A stretch of DNA of 64,000 nucleotides from Roseimaritima multifibrata (GTDB lineage: Bacteria; Planctomycetota; Planctomycetia; Pirellulales; Pirellulaceae). The position numbers were made by a program, and so were the translations under genes. This document shows, piece after piece, positions 19,124 to 28,047 of the stretch (positions are counted from its first letter, which is position 1; each line of letters begins with the position of its first letter). Where the stretch lies: contig NZ_CP036262.1 in assembly GCF_007741495.1 (NCBI RefSeq), positions 2,790,001 through 2,854,000 on the forward strand, in the 5' to 3' direction. Under the pieces are notes generated by a model. That model was not told where the DNA came from and did not search any database. It saw nothing but the letters and a program-made list of their open reading frames with translations.

Positions 19124-20616
19124 GGATCGGTCTTCTGGTTCTCGCGATCGTTTGTTTTGCCGGATGGGGGCTTCGAACGATGGCGGCTGGCTCGGCTTAG
19201 TCGATGAGTTTTTTCAGCTTGAGTTAACATGCCCCACGATAGGGCTTCGTCCTGTTCGTATTGTTTTCCCAAATGCAGTGCGGTCATCGCTTTCGCCATT
19301 TCGTACCCAAGATAGAAAGCGTGGCTCGCATCAACGTTGTCGCTCTGTTGGTGCTGAAGCAGTTCGGCAAATAATTCGAAAGGGTCTTTTGCCTGAAGGT
19401 GTAAGCCAGCAGATAGCAAGTGGATTTGTTCCTGCTGCGCGAAAAGACGGTAGTTGTTGTCCTTCAGCTGAGCGGCCATGGATGCGAACATTTCGTCTGA
19501 ATGAGGTCGCAGTTTAGGGTCTCTTAACATCACTAGCGAGGGATCGATTCTCTTGGGTGGAATTCCATGCTGCACAGAATGATGCACTAAACGCCGGCCA
19601 TGATCGCATTCACGAACCGATGACCTTGCCCAGTTGATCACCTCGGTGGTCAGGACGCTCCGAATTCCTAGTTCCTGACAGATTCCTAGGAGGAGGACGT
19701 TGACACCGGCGGAATCGACATCGGTCAATTCCGTCAGGTTTCCAATTCCCATCATCATTTCGATTTCGGGAAATTGTTTCCGCACGGCACTGTAACGCTG
19801 CAAACTGGCAGTAAAGCCGCTGGGGGCCCCATTTCGGACAGGGCCGCCCATCCCGATGGGTTCCAGGATTGGATCGATTCGCATGGGAACGTTTTGGGTT
19901 GCCAAAAAATCGATGGTCTGCAGCAGCGAATCCAAGTCGTCGGGGCGATCGGGAACGACGACCACCTCAACGCCCCAGTCCAAGGCTTGTTTGCGATTCG
20001 ATGCATTGACCGATAGGACCAATTCGGCGCCACAGCGGGCTGCTTCCTTTGCCTCCCAAGGGTCAAACGTGTCGATCGAAACTTTTATCCCTATGTCGCG
20101 GATCATGGCGACCGTGCTGCCGACCGAGTCCCAACGTCGACCGGGGCTGCAACCTAAATCGATCCAGTCGGCCCCGTCGCTTTTCAATCTTGCAACTTGT
20201 TTGCGAAGGTCCTCCGCCGGGAGCCTGGACGCATGGTTGATCTCGGCCAGAATTTCAATGTCGTACCTGCCAAAATCCTCAAGCATCGACTGGTCGGAGC
20301 CAAAGGAATCGGGCAACATGCGGAGATCCTTAGGGCCGACCGATATGGGAACCGATGTCGCCTGTTGGAGTTCCTCTGGTTGATCGATATAGCCGGGAAC
20401 AAAAATCTCTGTTGCCTGAGACGGGATCTGCCAATGACGCTTTATCCACTTCGGTGTCATTAACGCGGCTACGGTTATCGGCAAGATGTCGATGGTGAAC
20501 GCAAAACCGATCTCGTCAGCAAGGTTCACAACCACCTCTTTCAATGCGGGAGCGGCTAGCTTTCCCGTGATGAAATGGATGTGTCGTTGTTGACTGGGGG
20601 AATCACTCACGCTCAA
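19120..20616 (-). CDS. Dihydropteroate synthase-like protein (DUF6513 + pterin-binding domain)
   Basis: The 498-residue protein has an N-terminal domain of ~120 residues unlike folP (HFITGKLAAPALKEVVV, the DUF6513 type). A TIM-barrel pterin-binding domain at about 130-390 follows, with LAEINHASRL, DLGCSP, SIDTFDPWEA, SVNAS and DPILEPIGMGG. A C-terminal region of ~100 residues is unassigned. Proteins of this type are known from archaea and from bacteria with tetrahydromethanopterin-linked C1 metabolism, distinct from ordinary FolP. Coupling to pabB and the ftr gene at 41.4 kb support a role in methanopterin synthesis; this is inference. DxxP-type folate FolP activity is an alternative. Confidence 0.8.
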   Translation of the reverse strand: MSVSDSPSQQRHIHFITGKLAAPALKEVVVNLADEIGFAFTIDILPITVAALMTPKWIKRHWQIPSQATEIFVPGYIDQPEELQQATSVPISVGPKDLRMLPDSFGSDQSMLEDFGRYDIEILAEINHASRLPAEDLRKQVARLKSDGADWIDLGCSPGRRWDSVGSTVAMIRDIGIKVSIDTFDPWEAKEAARCGAELVLSVNASNRKQALDWGVEVVVVPDRPDDLDSLLQTIDFLATQNVPMRIDPILEPIGMGGPVRNGAPSGFTASLQRYSAVRKQFPEIEMMMGIGNLTELTDVDSAGVNVLLLGICQELGIRSVLTTEVINWARSSVRECDHGRRLVHHSVQHGIPPKRIDPSLVMLRDPKLRPHSDEMFASMAAQLKDNNYRLFAQQEQIHLLSAGLHLQAKDPFELFAELLQHQQSDNVDASHAFYLGYEMAKAMTALHLGKQYEQDEALSWGMLTQAEKTHRLSRASRHRSKPPSGKTNDRENQKTDP

Positions 20617-20684
20617 TGGCCACAGAAAGAAGTTGGGTTGTCAAAGTTGACAGAAAAAAAGTAACGATAGTTTAACAACTAGCT

Positions 20685-20813
20685 CTTGACCGATCGATGG
20701 AAACGCATAAAACAACGACGAACGAGAGACTCGTGTTGTGCCGATTGGTTTTCTTCAAACGATGAAGAGAAGAGCACTGATTTGCACACGTGGCCGGAGT
20801 CTCTCGTTTTTTT
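20685..20813 (+). ncRNA. Candidate structured small RNA with own promoter and terminator
   Basis: Perfect 12-bp arms AACGAGAGACTC (20721-20732) and GAGTCTCTCGTT (20797-20808) enclose 64 nt, and a T-run ends at 20813. Inside is an 8-bp hairpin, TTTTCTTC against GAAGAGAA with loop AAACGAT, and GTGC/GCAC and GTGT/ACAC pairs between it and the closing stem. A promoter-like TTGACC (20685-20690), 16-bp gap and TAAAAC (20707-20712) would start transcription at about 20719, right at the stem. No plus-strand gene precedes it, so it is not simply a gene terminator. It does not resemble SRP RNA, 6S RNA or tmRNA. Confidence 0.5.
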
Positions 20814-21044
20814 ATGTCCACATTCAAACGTCGGCTTCACCGTTCATCGTTCACCGTTATCAACATCGCGATGAGAATATGTCGTGATTCGTTGTCTCAT
20901 GATTCGTTCTCTGGTCGACTAAGGCCAGATTGGACGCATGTTGCTTAACGCCTGTGTGTGTCCTTCATGTAACGGGCAAGCAACGCGTCTGGTTGGAAAT
21001 GGCATATGGATGAACGTTTCTTAGGCGTCCTAAAAATCTGTTTT
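20814..21044. other. Intergenic sequence with no recognised feature
   Basis: Between the candidate RNA and the 3' end of the amidohydrolase gene I see only short repeated words (GTTCATCGTTCACCGTT; GATTCGTTGTCTCATGATTCGTT), and no gene or clear terminator for the amidohydrolase. Confidence 0.4.
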
Positions 21045-21893
21045 TCACGGTTGTGGTTCAAGCGGAAGTTTGTACCAACGAATCGCGTTCTCGGACCAGA
21101 AAGCTCGCTGTTCGGAATCGCTTAGTTCCGAAGCAAGTTCTTCAACGGCAGTGACCCAGCCCGCATATTCGCTACGGAGCAGACAAACGGGCCAGTCGCT
21201 TCCGAACATCATTCGCGAAGCACCAAAGGCTTCCCAGGCGGTTTCCCAATATGGACGAATGGTATCGATGGTCCATTGATCACCTTGGACTTCGGTGACA
21301 ACCCCAGAGAACTTGCAGGCGACGTTCCCCCGTTTGGCAAGGTCGCAAAAATCCCGTTTCCAATTGAGGTCTAGCTGATTCTGCTGAACGGTTGGTTTGG
21401 CAATGTGGTCAAGCACAAATGTCTGATTGGGATGCTGGTCGACGAATGGCGTTGTCCAGGACAATTGATTTGCATAGATCAGGATGTCGTAGATCAAATT
21501 TCTGGCGGTCAATTCTCGGATTCCGTTTTGAAACCCATCGTTTTGGAAAAACGTGTCGCCCGGTTCATCTTGCACGACATGTCGCATTCCTCGCAGTTTC
21601 GTAGATTGAGCAAACCGTTCGAGAATGGACCCGATTTCGGGCGACGCCAAAGGCGCCCAGCCAACAACCGCGCAGATCAACGATGACCGCTCGGCTTGAT
21701 CCAGCAGCCATTCGGTTTCTTCAAGATGTTGCCGAGCCTGGACGGCGATCGTTCCGGTGATTCCACAATGACGACTGACTTGCTGCAAGTCATCTGGAGT
21801 GAAGTCCCGACGAAGAAGGTCCTTTGAATCGTCGATCCAAGGGTACTCGCTTTGGGAATAATTCCAGAGGTGATGATGGCTATCGATTCGCAT
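21045..21893 (-). CDS. Amidohydrolase-2 family lactonase-like hydrolase
   Basis: The 282-residue TIM-barrel hydrolase has an N-terminal metal motif DSHHHLWN and a later FVLDHIAKP, CKFSG and MMFGSDWPVC with the C-terminal metal-binding Asp. This pattern is that of COG3618, which contains L-fucono-1,5-lactonase, L-rhamnono-1,4-lactonase and related sugar-lactone hydrolases. The specific sugar is not readable. It is monocistronic as far as the window shows, so no pathway context is available. Confidence 0.82.
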   Translation of the reverse strand: MRIDSHHHLWNYSQSEYPWIDDSKDLLRRDFTPDDLQQVSRHCGITGTIAVQARQHLEETEWLLDQAERSSLICAVVGWAPLASPEIGSILERFAQSTKLRGMRHVVQDEPGDTFFQNDGFQNGIRELTARNLIYDILIYANQLSWTTPFVDQHPNQTFVLDHIAKPTVQQNQLDLNWKRDFCDLAKRGNVACKFSGVVTEVQGDQWTIDTIRPYWETAWEAFGASRMMFGSDWPVCLLRSEYAGWVTAVEELASELSDSEQRAFWSENAIRWYKLPLEPQP

Positions 21894-22430
21894 GCTTAAA
21901 AACCACTGAACGATTGGATGACACGGATGGACGACATGGAGACGCCCTCAGCGAATCCCGAGGGCAAGTGGGATTTTGGTCGGTTGCTGGCTTCAGGCGA
22001 AACTAACATGGTCTGTCTTGGTTTTAATAAAATGAACAAACCAAAAGAACAAAGAGTCGAACAATGTAACGCCCTCTGCGTTTTTTGACGAAGCACAACC
22101 CTCAGCGTGTCGGATTTTTGCGGGATTCCATTGATGACTTTTCGTTTTCGATAATCCGTTTCTTGCCTCCAATCGTCATTGCCAGACGCCGAGGGACCTA
22201 CCGCATTGGCTGATCCGAATCGAGTTCACGAGGCCGCGTTGAAATTCGCGTCGGGATTCGTGGGAGGCATGGAAACTGTCCTGCTTAGGCAATTTAACAC
22301 CATTTTGGCTGAAGTTAACTGCACTCGCCTGCCGTGGATGGTTCCGATGTTGGGGACTTCGCATAGGAAACGGAACCAAAAGGCACGGATCGATTAATTC
22401 GTCAAAAAACGAATTAAGAGTCGAATCTAC
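21894..22430. other. Intergenic region upstream of metal-efflux operon
   Basis: About 540 bp separate the divergent amidohydrolase and metal-efflux genes. A perfect inverted repeat TTAATTCG (22394-22401) / CGAATTAA (22410-22417) lies 13 bp before the putative -35 and could be a regulator site. Short open frames here show no protein-like features. Confidence 0.45.
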
Positions 22431-22458
22431 TTGACCCGATTAATTTATTTGGAATGAT
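22431..22458 (+). promoter_or_regulatory. Possible promoter of the His-rich RND efflux operon
   Basis: TTGACC at 22431-22436 and AATGAT at 22453-22458 are 16 bp apart, ~40 bp upstream of the first gene. The -10 is only a 4/6 match. The 8-bp inverted repeat just upstream is where a metal-responsive regulator could bind, but no regulator gene is adjacent. Confidence 0.35.
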
Positions 22459-22498
22459 GACGTTAGGTCTTTCCCTTCTCTAGGATGCCGTTCGCACT

Positions 22499-23041
22499 GT
22501 GTTTACGCAGATTCTCAATCGATTAACGCTCTTTGCGTTTACCGTTCACGCGGTATTTGGTTGCTGCATGCATCATTCCCATGCGATTGGAAACGATTGC
22601 TGTGCTTCGATGCATTTTGAGTCTGAAACGCATTCTTCACAACAAGATGCTGTTGATTCTTGTACGACAGGTGGTCCGGTTTGCCAATCCGTCGCCTGCA
22701 ATCCGCAAGATGCTTTGCCGAGCATGCCCGATACCCATGGGGTGACGTCGGATGCTGATCATGCCGCGAACGCTTCGCTCGATTCTCATGATCACGACGC
22801 CCCCCCCATCGATGGTCATTCCCATGACTGTGATGAGCATGCGTGCAGCTATGTGGGAACTGCCCCGCCCCTGAGTGATTTAGGGCAGGGGTCGTTGTTT
22901 GTCGATTTCTCGGGAACAAGCGACTGCGGGAATTCAGGCATCGCATGTCATCGATCTTTGCAGGAGAGCCGAGACCATTCTCTAAGCCGTGCTGCAACTG
23001 CGGCACAGTTCTGCGCTCATCTTCAATCTTGGCAGATTTGA
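22499..23041 (+). CDS. His/Cys-rich exported protein, first gene of metal-efflux operon
   Basis: The 180-residue product starts at GTG with a hydrophobic segment (NRLTLFAFTVHAVFGCC) that may be a signal peptide or lipobox-like anchor. The remainder is low in recognisable folds but rich in His, Cys and Asp: CCMHHSHAIGNDCC, SHDHDAPPIDGHSHDCDEH and several single Cys. This suggests a periplasmic metal-binding or sensing role. I do not recognise a family. It precedes a membrane-fusion protein and an RND pump on the same strand, with 174 bp before the next gene, which supports a metal function. The start is uncertain because no Shine-Dalgarno site is clear. Confidence 0.7.
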   Translation: MFTQILNRLTLFAFTVHAVFGCCMHHSHAIGNDCCASMHFESETHSSQQDAVDSCTTGGPVCQSVACNPQDALPSMPDTHGVTSDADHAANASLDSHDHDAPPIDGHSHDCDEHACSYVGTAPPLSDLGQGSLFVDFSGTSDCGNSGIACHRSLQESRDHSLSRAATAAQFCAHLQSWQI

Positions 23042-23215
23042 GCTGGTTGTCTCTCTATAGACAATTCGTGATTCGGTAGTTCGCGTGACCGTAAGTGTTG
23101 CGCAACCAAATCGACTTCTTGCTGCTTAAAACTCGTGTTGCCCGTTGCGCATTCGTAGTTTCAAACGTTTGAGCGGCGTACGAGTATCCTGCTTTGCTAA
23201 TATCGAGTTCCATCG

Positions 23216-24709
23216 ATGCGATTCGAATTCAATCAATTTACGGTGACGGCCTTGAAGTGGGTCGCTGGGATCGTCCTTGTCGTTGTTGCAGGAGTTACAT
23301 ATTCGAAGTGGTGGCCCGTCGTTTCTGGTTGGGTGGACGCCACGTTAGCGAACGAGTCGGGGGAATCCCCTGATGCTCATCCCGCACCTAAGCCTGATCT
23401 GGATAGTGGCGGCAATATTGCTTTAGAGGTGCTGCGGTTGAGCCCGCAAGCTTTCCAGAATCTGAGGCTTACCGCGGATTCGTTACGGCCGATCGAGTTG
23501 ACCGACTACCAGCGATCGATCACGGTTCCCGCCGTGGTTGCCGCCAAACCGGGCCGATCTTCCGTGGTTGTGTCGTCTCCACTTAACGGAGTCGTAACGC
23601 ATGTCCACGCAGTGACTGGGGAAGCGGTCACGCCGGGGGCGTTGTTGTTTGAGGTTCGGCTGACCTATGAGGACCTGGTCGAGACTCAAACCGCTTACTT
23701 GAAAACGATCAGTGAACTGGAGGTCGAGGATCGCGAGATCGCTCGGCTGGAAAGCGCGACACAATCAGGGGCGATTTCGGGACGGCAATTACTTGAGCGA
23801 CGGTATGCGAAAGAGAAGCTTGAGGCGTTTGCGAAGTCGCAACGAGAGGCCTTGCGGTTACATGGACTTTCCGAACGTCAGATCGAGGGAATCGGCAAAA
23901 ACGGAAAACTGATGGGCGATTTGCGGATCTATGCTCCGGATGTGGATAGCCATGACCACGATCAAGAGCTGCACCTGAGTCAGGCTGACGCGTTAACCGT
24001 CGGGTTCACCGGCAGTCAAGCGACTTTGTTTCCTGGAGCGATTCCGACGGCGAAGAAGGAAGATCATGTACTGATTGTGGAGCAGCTAGATGTGCATAAG
24101 GGGCAAGCGATCGTTTCTGGCGAGACCCTCTGTACGCTGTCGGATTACACCGATCTGTTTATCGAAGGGAAGGCTTTTGAGCATGATATTGCGGCGCTGA
24201 CCGAAGCGGCAAGCAACAACTGGAAGGTAAGTGCTCTGATCAACGGTTCGACAGGTCAGCAGGTCATTGACGGTTTGAATTTGGCCTACGTATCGAATTC
24301 GGTCGATCCGATATCGCGGACATTGTCACTGTTCGTGGAATTGCCAAACGAGCGTGTTCGTGATGTGCTGAATTCTGAAGATCAACGCTTCGTTTCTTGG
24401 AAGTATCGTGTTGGTCAACGGCTGGAGCTTCGAGTTCCGGTCGAGGAATGGAAGGACCAAATCGTTCTTCCTGCGGAAGCGGTTGTGAAGGAAGGGACCG
24501 ATTGGTTTGTTTTTCAGCAAAGCGGACAGACGTTTACTCGGGTGCCAGTGCACGTACGTCATCGCGATCAGTCTGCGGTCGTGATTGCCAATGATGGTTC
24601 GATTTTTCCCGGCGATGTGGTGGCGAGAAAAGGAGCCCATCAAATGCAGATGGCGATCAAGAACAAAACGGGCGGAGGTGCGGATCCACACGCCGGTCAC
24701 TCCCATTAG
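23216..24709 (+). CDS. RND efflux membrane-fusion protein (CusB-like)
   Basis: The 497-residue periplasmic adaptor is anchored by one hydrophobic helix at about 14-33. It has a barrel-sandwich/lipoyl half-motif (VVSSPLNGVVTHVHAVTGEAV), a helical hairpin at about 145-235 (YEDLVETQTAYLKTISELEVED), the second lipoyl half (VSGETLCTLSDYTDLFIEG) and a C-terminal beta-barrel and proximal domain. It ends DPHAGHSH, a metal-binding tail. It links an inner-membrane RND pump to an outer-membrane channel. The RND gene follows after 61 bp. The His-rich tail and neighbours indicate heavy-metal rather than drug efflux. Confidence 0.88.
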   Translation: MRFEFNQFTVTALKWVAGIVLVVVAGVTYSKWWPVVSGWVDATLANESGESPDAHPAPKPDLDSGGNIALEVLRLSPQAFQNLRLTADSLRPIELTDYQRSITVPAVVAAKPGRSSVVVSSPLNGVVTHVHAVTGEAVTPGALLFEVRLTYEDLVETQTAYLKTISELEVEDREIARLESATQSGAISGRQLLERRYAKEKLEAFAKSQREALRLHGLSERQIEGIGKNGKLMGDLRIYAPDVDSHDHDQELHLSQADALTVGFTGSQATLFPGAIPTAKKEDHVLIVEQLDVHKGQAIVSGETLCTLSDYTDLFIEGKAFEHDIAALTEAASNNWKVSALINGSTGQQVIDGLNLAYVSNSVDPISRTLSLFVELPNERVRDVLNSEDQRFVSWKYRVGQRLELRVPVEEWKDQIVLPAEAVVKEGTDWFVFQQSGQTFTRVPVHVRHRDQSAVVIANDGSIFPGDVVARKGAHQMQMAIKNKTGGGADPHAGHSH

Positions 24710-24770
24710 TTCTTGATGAAATTTCTTTAGATTTCTTAGTGCAACCGGCTCCTAACGCAGACGTCTACTT

Positions 24771-27700
24771 ATGCTCAATGCCGTAATTCGTTTTTCGCTT
24801 CACCAGCGGCTTTTGGTTATTGCGATCGCTCTGACACTCATCGCCGTTGGGATGTGGCAAGCGGCCGTGATGCCGATCGATGTGTTTCCCGATCTGAATC
24901 GTCCGCGGGTCGTGATCATGACCGAAGCGCCGGGGATGGCGCCGGAAGAAGTTGAATCGCTGATTACGTTGCCGATCGAAACCACGATGAACGGAGCGAA
25001 CGGCGTTGAAGCCGTTCGAAGTTCTTCAGGCGTGGGGATCTCGGTCATCTATGTCGAATTTGAATACGGCACCGACGTCTATACCGATCGTCAAATCGTT
25101 GCAGAACGGATGCAGATGGTGCAGGATCGTCTGCCCGAAGGGATTGCGCCGCAGTTAGCCCCGATTTCTTCGATCATGGGGCAGATCCTGATGCTGGGGA
25201 TGTGGAGCGACGACCCCAACGCCGACACGATGGATTTGCGGACGACAGCAGACTGGGTGGTTCGGCAGCGGTTGCTGACCATTCCTGGAGTGTCGCAGGT
25301 TTTTACAATGGGGGGCCAACGGAAACAGTTTCAAGTGTTGGTCGATCCCGGCGCGATGATTCGTTACGGCGTCACTCTTGAGCAAATTGAATACGCGGTG
25401 ACGCGGAGCAATGAAAATGGAACCGGAGGGTATTTGGATCGGCAAGGTCCGAAAGAGTTGCTTGTCCGTTCATTGGGACGCATCCAATCGATCGAAGATT
25501 TGCGAAAGGTTCCGGTCACCATTCGTGACAGTCGGCCGGTTTTGCTAAGCCAAGTCGCAAGCGTCGTCGAAGGGGCTCAGGTTAAACGTGGCGATAGTTC
25601 CGCGTTCGTCCGTCGCCCTCAATCGGATTCGGAGAGTGGCGAAGGTGTCGGAGACGAGATCACTTTCGCTGGAGATAGCGAGTGGAGCGGTGGTCCCGCC
25701 GTTGTTCTGACAGTCAACAAGCAACCAGGTGCCGATACCCGTGCGGTCACTCGTGAAGTGATGGAAGCCATCGAGGACCTGCGGCCATCGCTACCTGCCG
25801 GGGTTCAGCTTAGGACGGTTTACTCTCAGAAGGCGTTCATCGATCGGGCAATCGAGAACGTCATGGAAGCTTTGCGGGATGGCGGCATCTTGGTGGTCAT
25901 CGTTCTGTTCTTGTTTCTGCTGAACATTCGCACGACCTTTATCACATTGACCGCGATACCGCTTTCTTTAGTGATGACCGCACTGGTTTTTGCCGCGTTT
26001 GATTTATCGATCAACACGATGACCTTGGGTGGCATCGCGGTCGCGATGGGCGAATTGGTCGATGATGCCATCGTCGATGTGGAAAATATCTATCGAAGGC
26101 TGAAAGAGAACCGCTCCAAAGGGTCTCCGCTTTCTCCGCTGCTGGTGGTGTTTCGAGCGAGTACCGAAGTTCGAAGGTCGATCGTTTTCGGAACGATGAT
26201 TGTGATTTTGGTGTTCATTCCCCTATTCGCACTGGGGGGCATGGAAGGCAAACTGTTTGCTCCGATGGGGATCGCCTACATCGTTTCGATCCTCTCTTCG
26301 CTGGTTGTGTCGTTGACGGTGACCCCCGTTCTTTCCTATTGGCTGCTTGGCCGGAAGAAAACGCAAGCGGAGGAAGCGGACGGATTCCTGCTGCGATGGT
26401 TGAAGTCGGGTGCTGGCCACGTCATCCGGTTCAGTCTTGCCTTTCCCCTACTGAATTTGGGCGTCACCGCATTGATGGTGGCGTTGGCGGTCGTTTTTGT
26501 CTCGCGATTAGAACAGGATTTCTTGCCGCCGTTCAATGAAGGGACGATTCAGTTGAACGTTGTTTTGCCTCCGGGGACGTCGCTTACCGCGTCGAACGAG
26601 ATGGCCATGACGGTGGAAGACGCGTTGATGCAAATCGAAGATGTTCAAAGTTTTGCTCGACGAACGGGACGAGCCGAACTGGATGAGCATGCCGAAGGGG
26701 TGAATATGTCGGAATTCATCATCGAACTGGATCCCCTCTCGCCTCGATCACGCGAGGAGCAGCTTGCGGAAATTCGCACAGGCATGGATCAGATACCAGG
26801 GATCGTAACCGCCGTTGAACAGCCGATTGCTCATTTGATCTCGCATATGCTCTCGGGGGTTAAAGCTCAGATTGGTATCAAAATCTATGGCGATGATCTG
26901 GATCTGCTACGGCAGCGAGCGGAACAGATTGGTGCTGAGATTGAAACGGTTTCGGGCGTGACGGATGTTCTGGTGGAACCCCAGGTCAGCATTCCACAAT
27001 TGCGAATCGAATTGGATCGTGATCGATTGCTTCAGTACGGGTTGACCACTGCCGACGTGAACGAGCACATCCAGACCGCGATGAACGGAAAGGTTGTTTC
27101 GGAGGTTCTTGATGGGATGCGAACCTTTGATTTGTTGGTTCGAATGAATGAAGAGTATCGCGAAAACATTGAAGAGTTGAAGCGATTGTCGATTCAGGCT
27201 CCTGAAGGGGGCGTGGTCCCCTTGTCCAGTTTGGCACGAGTCTATGAATCGGGTGGTCCGAATGTGGTGAACCGTGAAAACGTCCGTCGCCGAATCATCA
27301 TTCAGTGCAACGTCGCCGATCGCGGGGTTGTCGACGTGGTGGCGGATATTCAAAAAGCCGTGCAGCCGATAGTTGCTCAATTGCCCGATGGTTACTTCGT
27401 CGAATATGGCGGTCAATTCAAAAGCCAACAATCGGCAAGTCGAGTGATCTCCGGCCTGTTTGTGATGTCGCTGGTCGGAGTGTTCCTTGTGCTCTATACG
27501 TTGTTCCGATCGACAAACCTTGCTTTGCAGGTGATGGCTGCATTGCCGATGGCATTCATCGGTTCCGTTGCCGCTCTGGTTATTACCGGGCAGACCCTAA
27601 CGGTCGCTGCGATGGTCGGGTTTATCTCATTGGCTGGAATTGCCTCGCGCAACGGCATATTGCTGCTGCAGCATTATTTGCATCTTGTCGAACATGAAGG

Positions 27701-27995
27701 CGAAGAATTCACCAAGCCGATGATTGTCCGGGCAGGTTTGGAACGACTTGCTCCGGTTCTTATGACCGCGTTGACGTCGGGAATCGGTTTGGTCCCGTTA
27801 GTGCTTTCCGCTGGCGAAGCGGGTAAAGAAATTCTTTATCCCGTTGCCACGGTGATTCTGGGTGGCTTGATCAGTTCAACGATGCTTGATTTCTTCGTGC
27901 ATCCCGCTCTGTTTTGGTTGTTCGGAATGAAGTCAGCGGCAGCGGTTGTTCGCAATGCTAAGAATAACGTCGAATTGACAGAAGAAACCTTTTAA
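24771..27995 (+). CDS. Heavy-metal efflux RND pump (CusA/CzcA family)
   Basis: This 1074-residue inner-membrane proton-antiport pump has the expected twelve transmembrane helices with two large periplasmic loops after TM1 and TM7. It begins MLNAVIRFSLHQRLLVIAIALTL and carries the conserved VDVFPDLNRP-type segment (VFPDLNRPRVVIMTEAPGMAPEEVE). GGIAVAMGELVDDAIVDVENIYRRL in TM4 contains the family's proton-relay acidic residues. TGQTLTVAAMVGFISLAGIASRNGIL lies in TM10-11. Length is typical of HME-RND proteins. Metal cannot be decided between Cu/Ag and Zn/Co/Cd. No outer-membrane factor gene is in the operon. Confidence 0.92.
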   Translation: MLNAVIRFSLHQRLLVIAIALTLIAVGMWQAAVMPIDVFPDLNRPRVVIMTEAPGMAPEEVESLITLPIETTMNGANGVEAVRSSSGVGISVIYVEFEYGTDVYTDRQIVAERMQMVQDRLPEGIAPQLAPISSIMGQILMLGMWSDDPNADTMDLRTTADWVVRQRLLTIPGVSQVFTMGGQRKQFQVLVDPGAMIRYGVTLEQIEYAVTRSNENGTGGYLDRQGPKELLVRSLGRIQSIEDLRKVPVTIRDSRPVLLSQVASVVEGAQVKRGDSSAFVRRPQSDSESGEGVGDEITFAGDSEWSGGPAVVLTVNKQPGADTRAVTREVMEAIEDLRPSLPAGVQLRTVYSQKAFIDRAIENVMEALRDGGILVVIVLFLFLLNIRTTFITLTAIPLSLVMTALVFAAFDLSINTMTLGGIAVAMGELVDDAIVDVENIYRRLKENRSKGSPLSPLLVVFRASTEVRRSIVFGTMIVILVFIPLFALGGMEGKLFAPMGIAYIVSILSSLVVSLTVTPVLSYWLLGRKKTQAEEADGFLLRWLKSGAGHVIRFSLAFPLLNLGVTALMVALAVVFVSRLEQDFLPPFNEGTIQLNVVLPPGTSLTASNEMAMTVEDALMQIEDVQSFARRTGRAELDEHAEGVNMSEFIIELDPLSPRSREEQLAEIRTGMDQIPGIVTAVEQPIAHLISHMLSGVKAQIGIKIYGDDLDLLRQRAEQIGAEIETVSGVTDVLVEPQVSIPQLRIELDRDRLLQYGLTTADVNEHIQTAMNGKVVSEVLDGMRTFDLLVRMNEEYRENIEELKRLSIQAPEGGVVPLSSLARVYESGGPNVVNRENVRRRIIIQCNVADRGVVDVVADIQKAVQPIVAQLPDGYFVEYGGQFKSQQSASRVISGLFVMSLVGVFLVLYTLFRSTNLALQVMAALPMAFIGSVAALVITGQTLTVAAMVGFISLAGIASRNGILLLQHYLHLVEHEGEEFTKPMIVRAGLERLAPVLMTALTSGIGLVPLVLSAGEAGKEILYPVATVILGGLISSTMLDFFVHPALFWLFGMKSAAAVVRNAKNNVELTEETF

Positions 27996-28047
27996 CGACG
28001 TTCGTTCAGTCCGCTCCCTCTCCTCCTCCCTTCGATTTAGGAAATGC

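Noticed and set aside
20721-20813. SRP RNA (ffs) or 6S RNA
   Set aside because: The length fits small SRP RNA, but the conserved apical GGAA loop and the asymmetric loop are absent; 6S is longer with a large central bubble.
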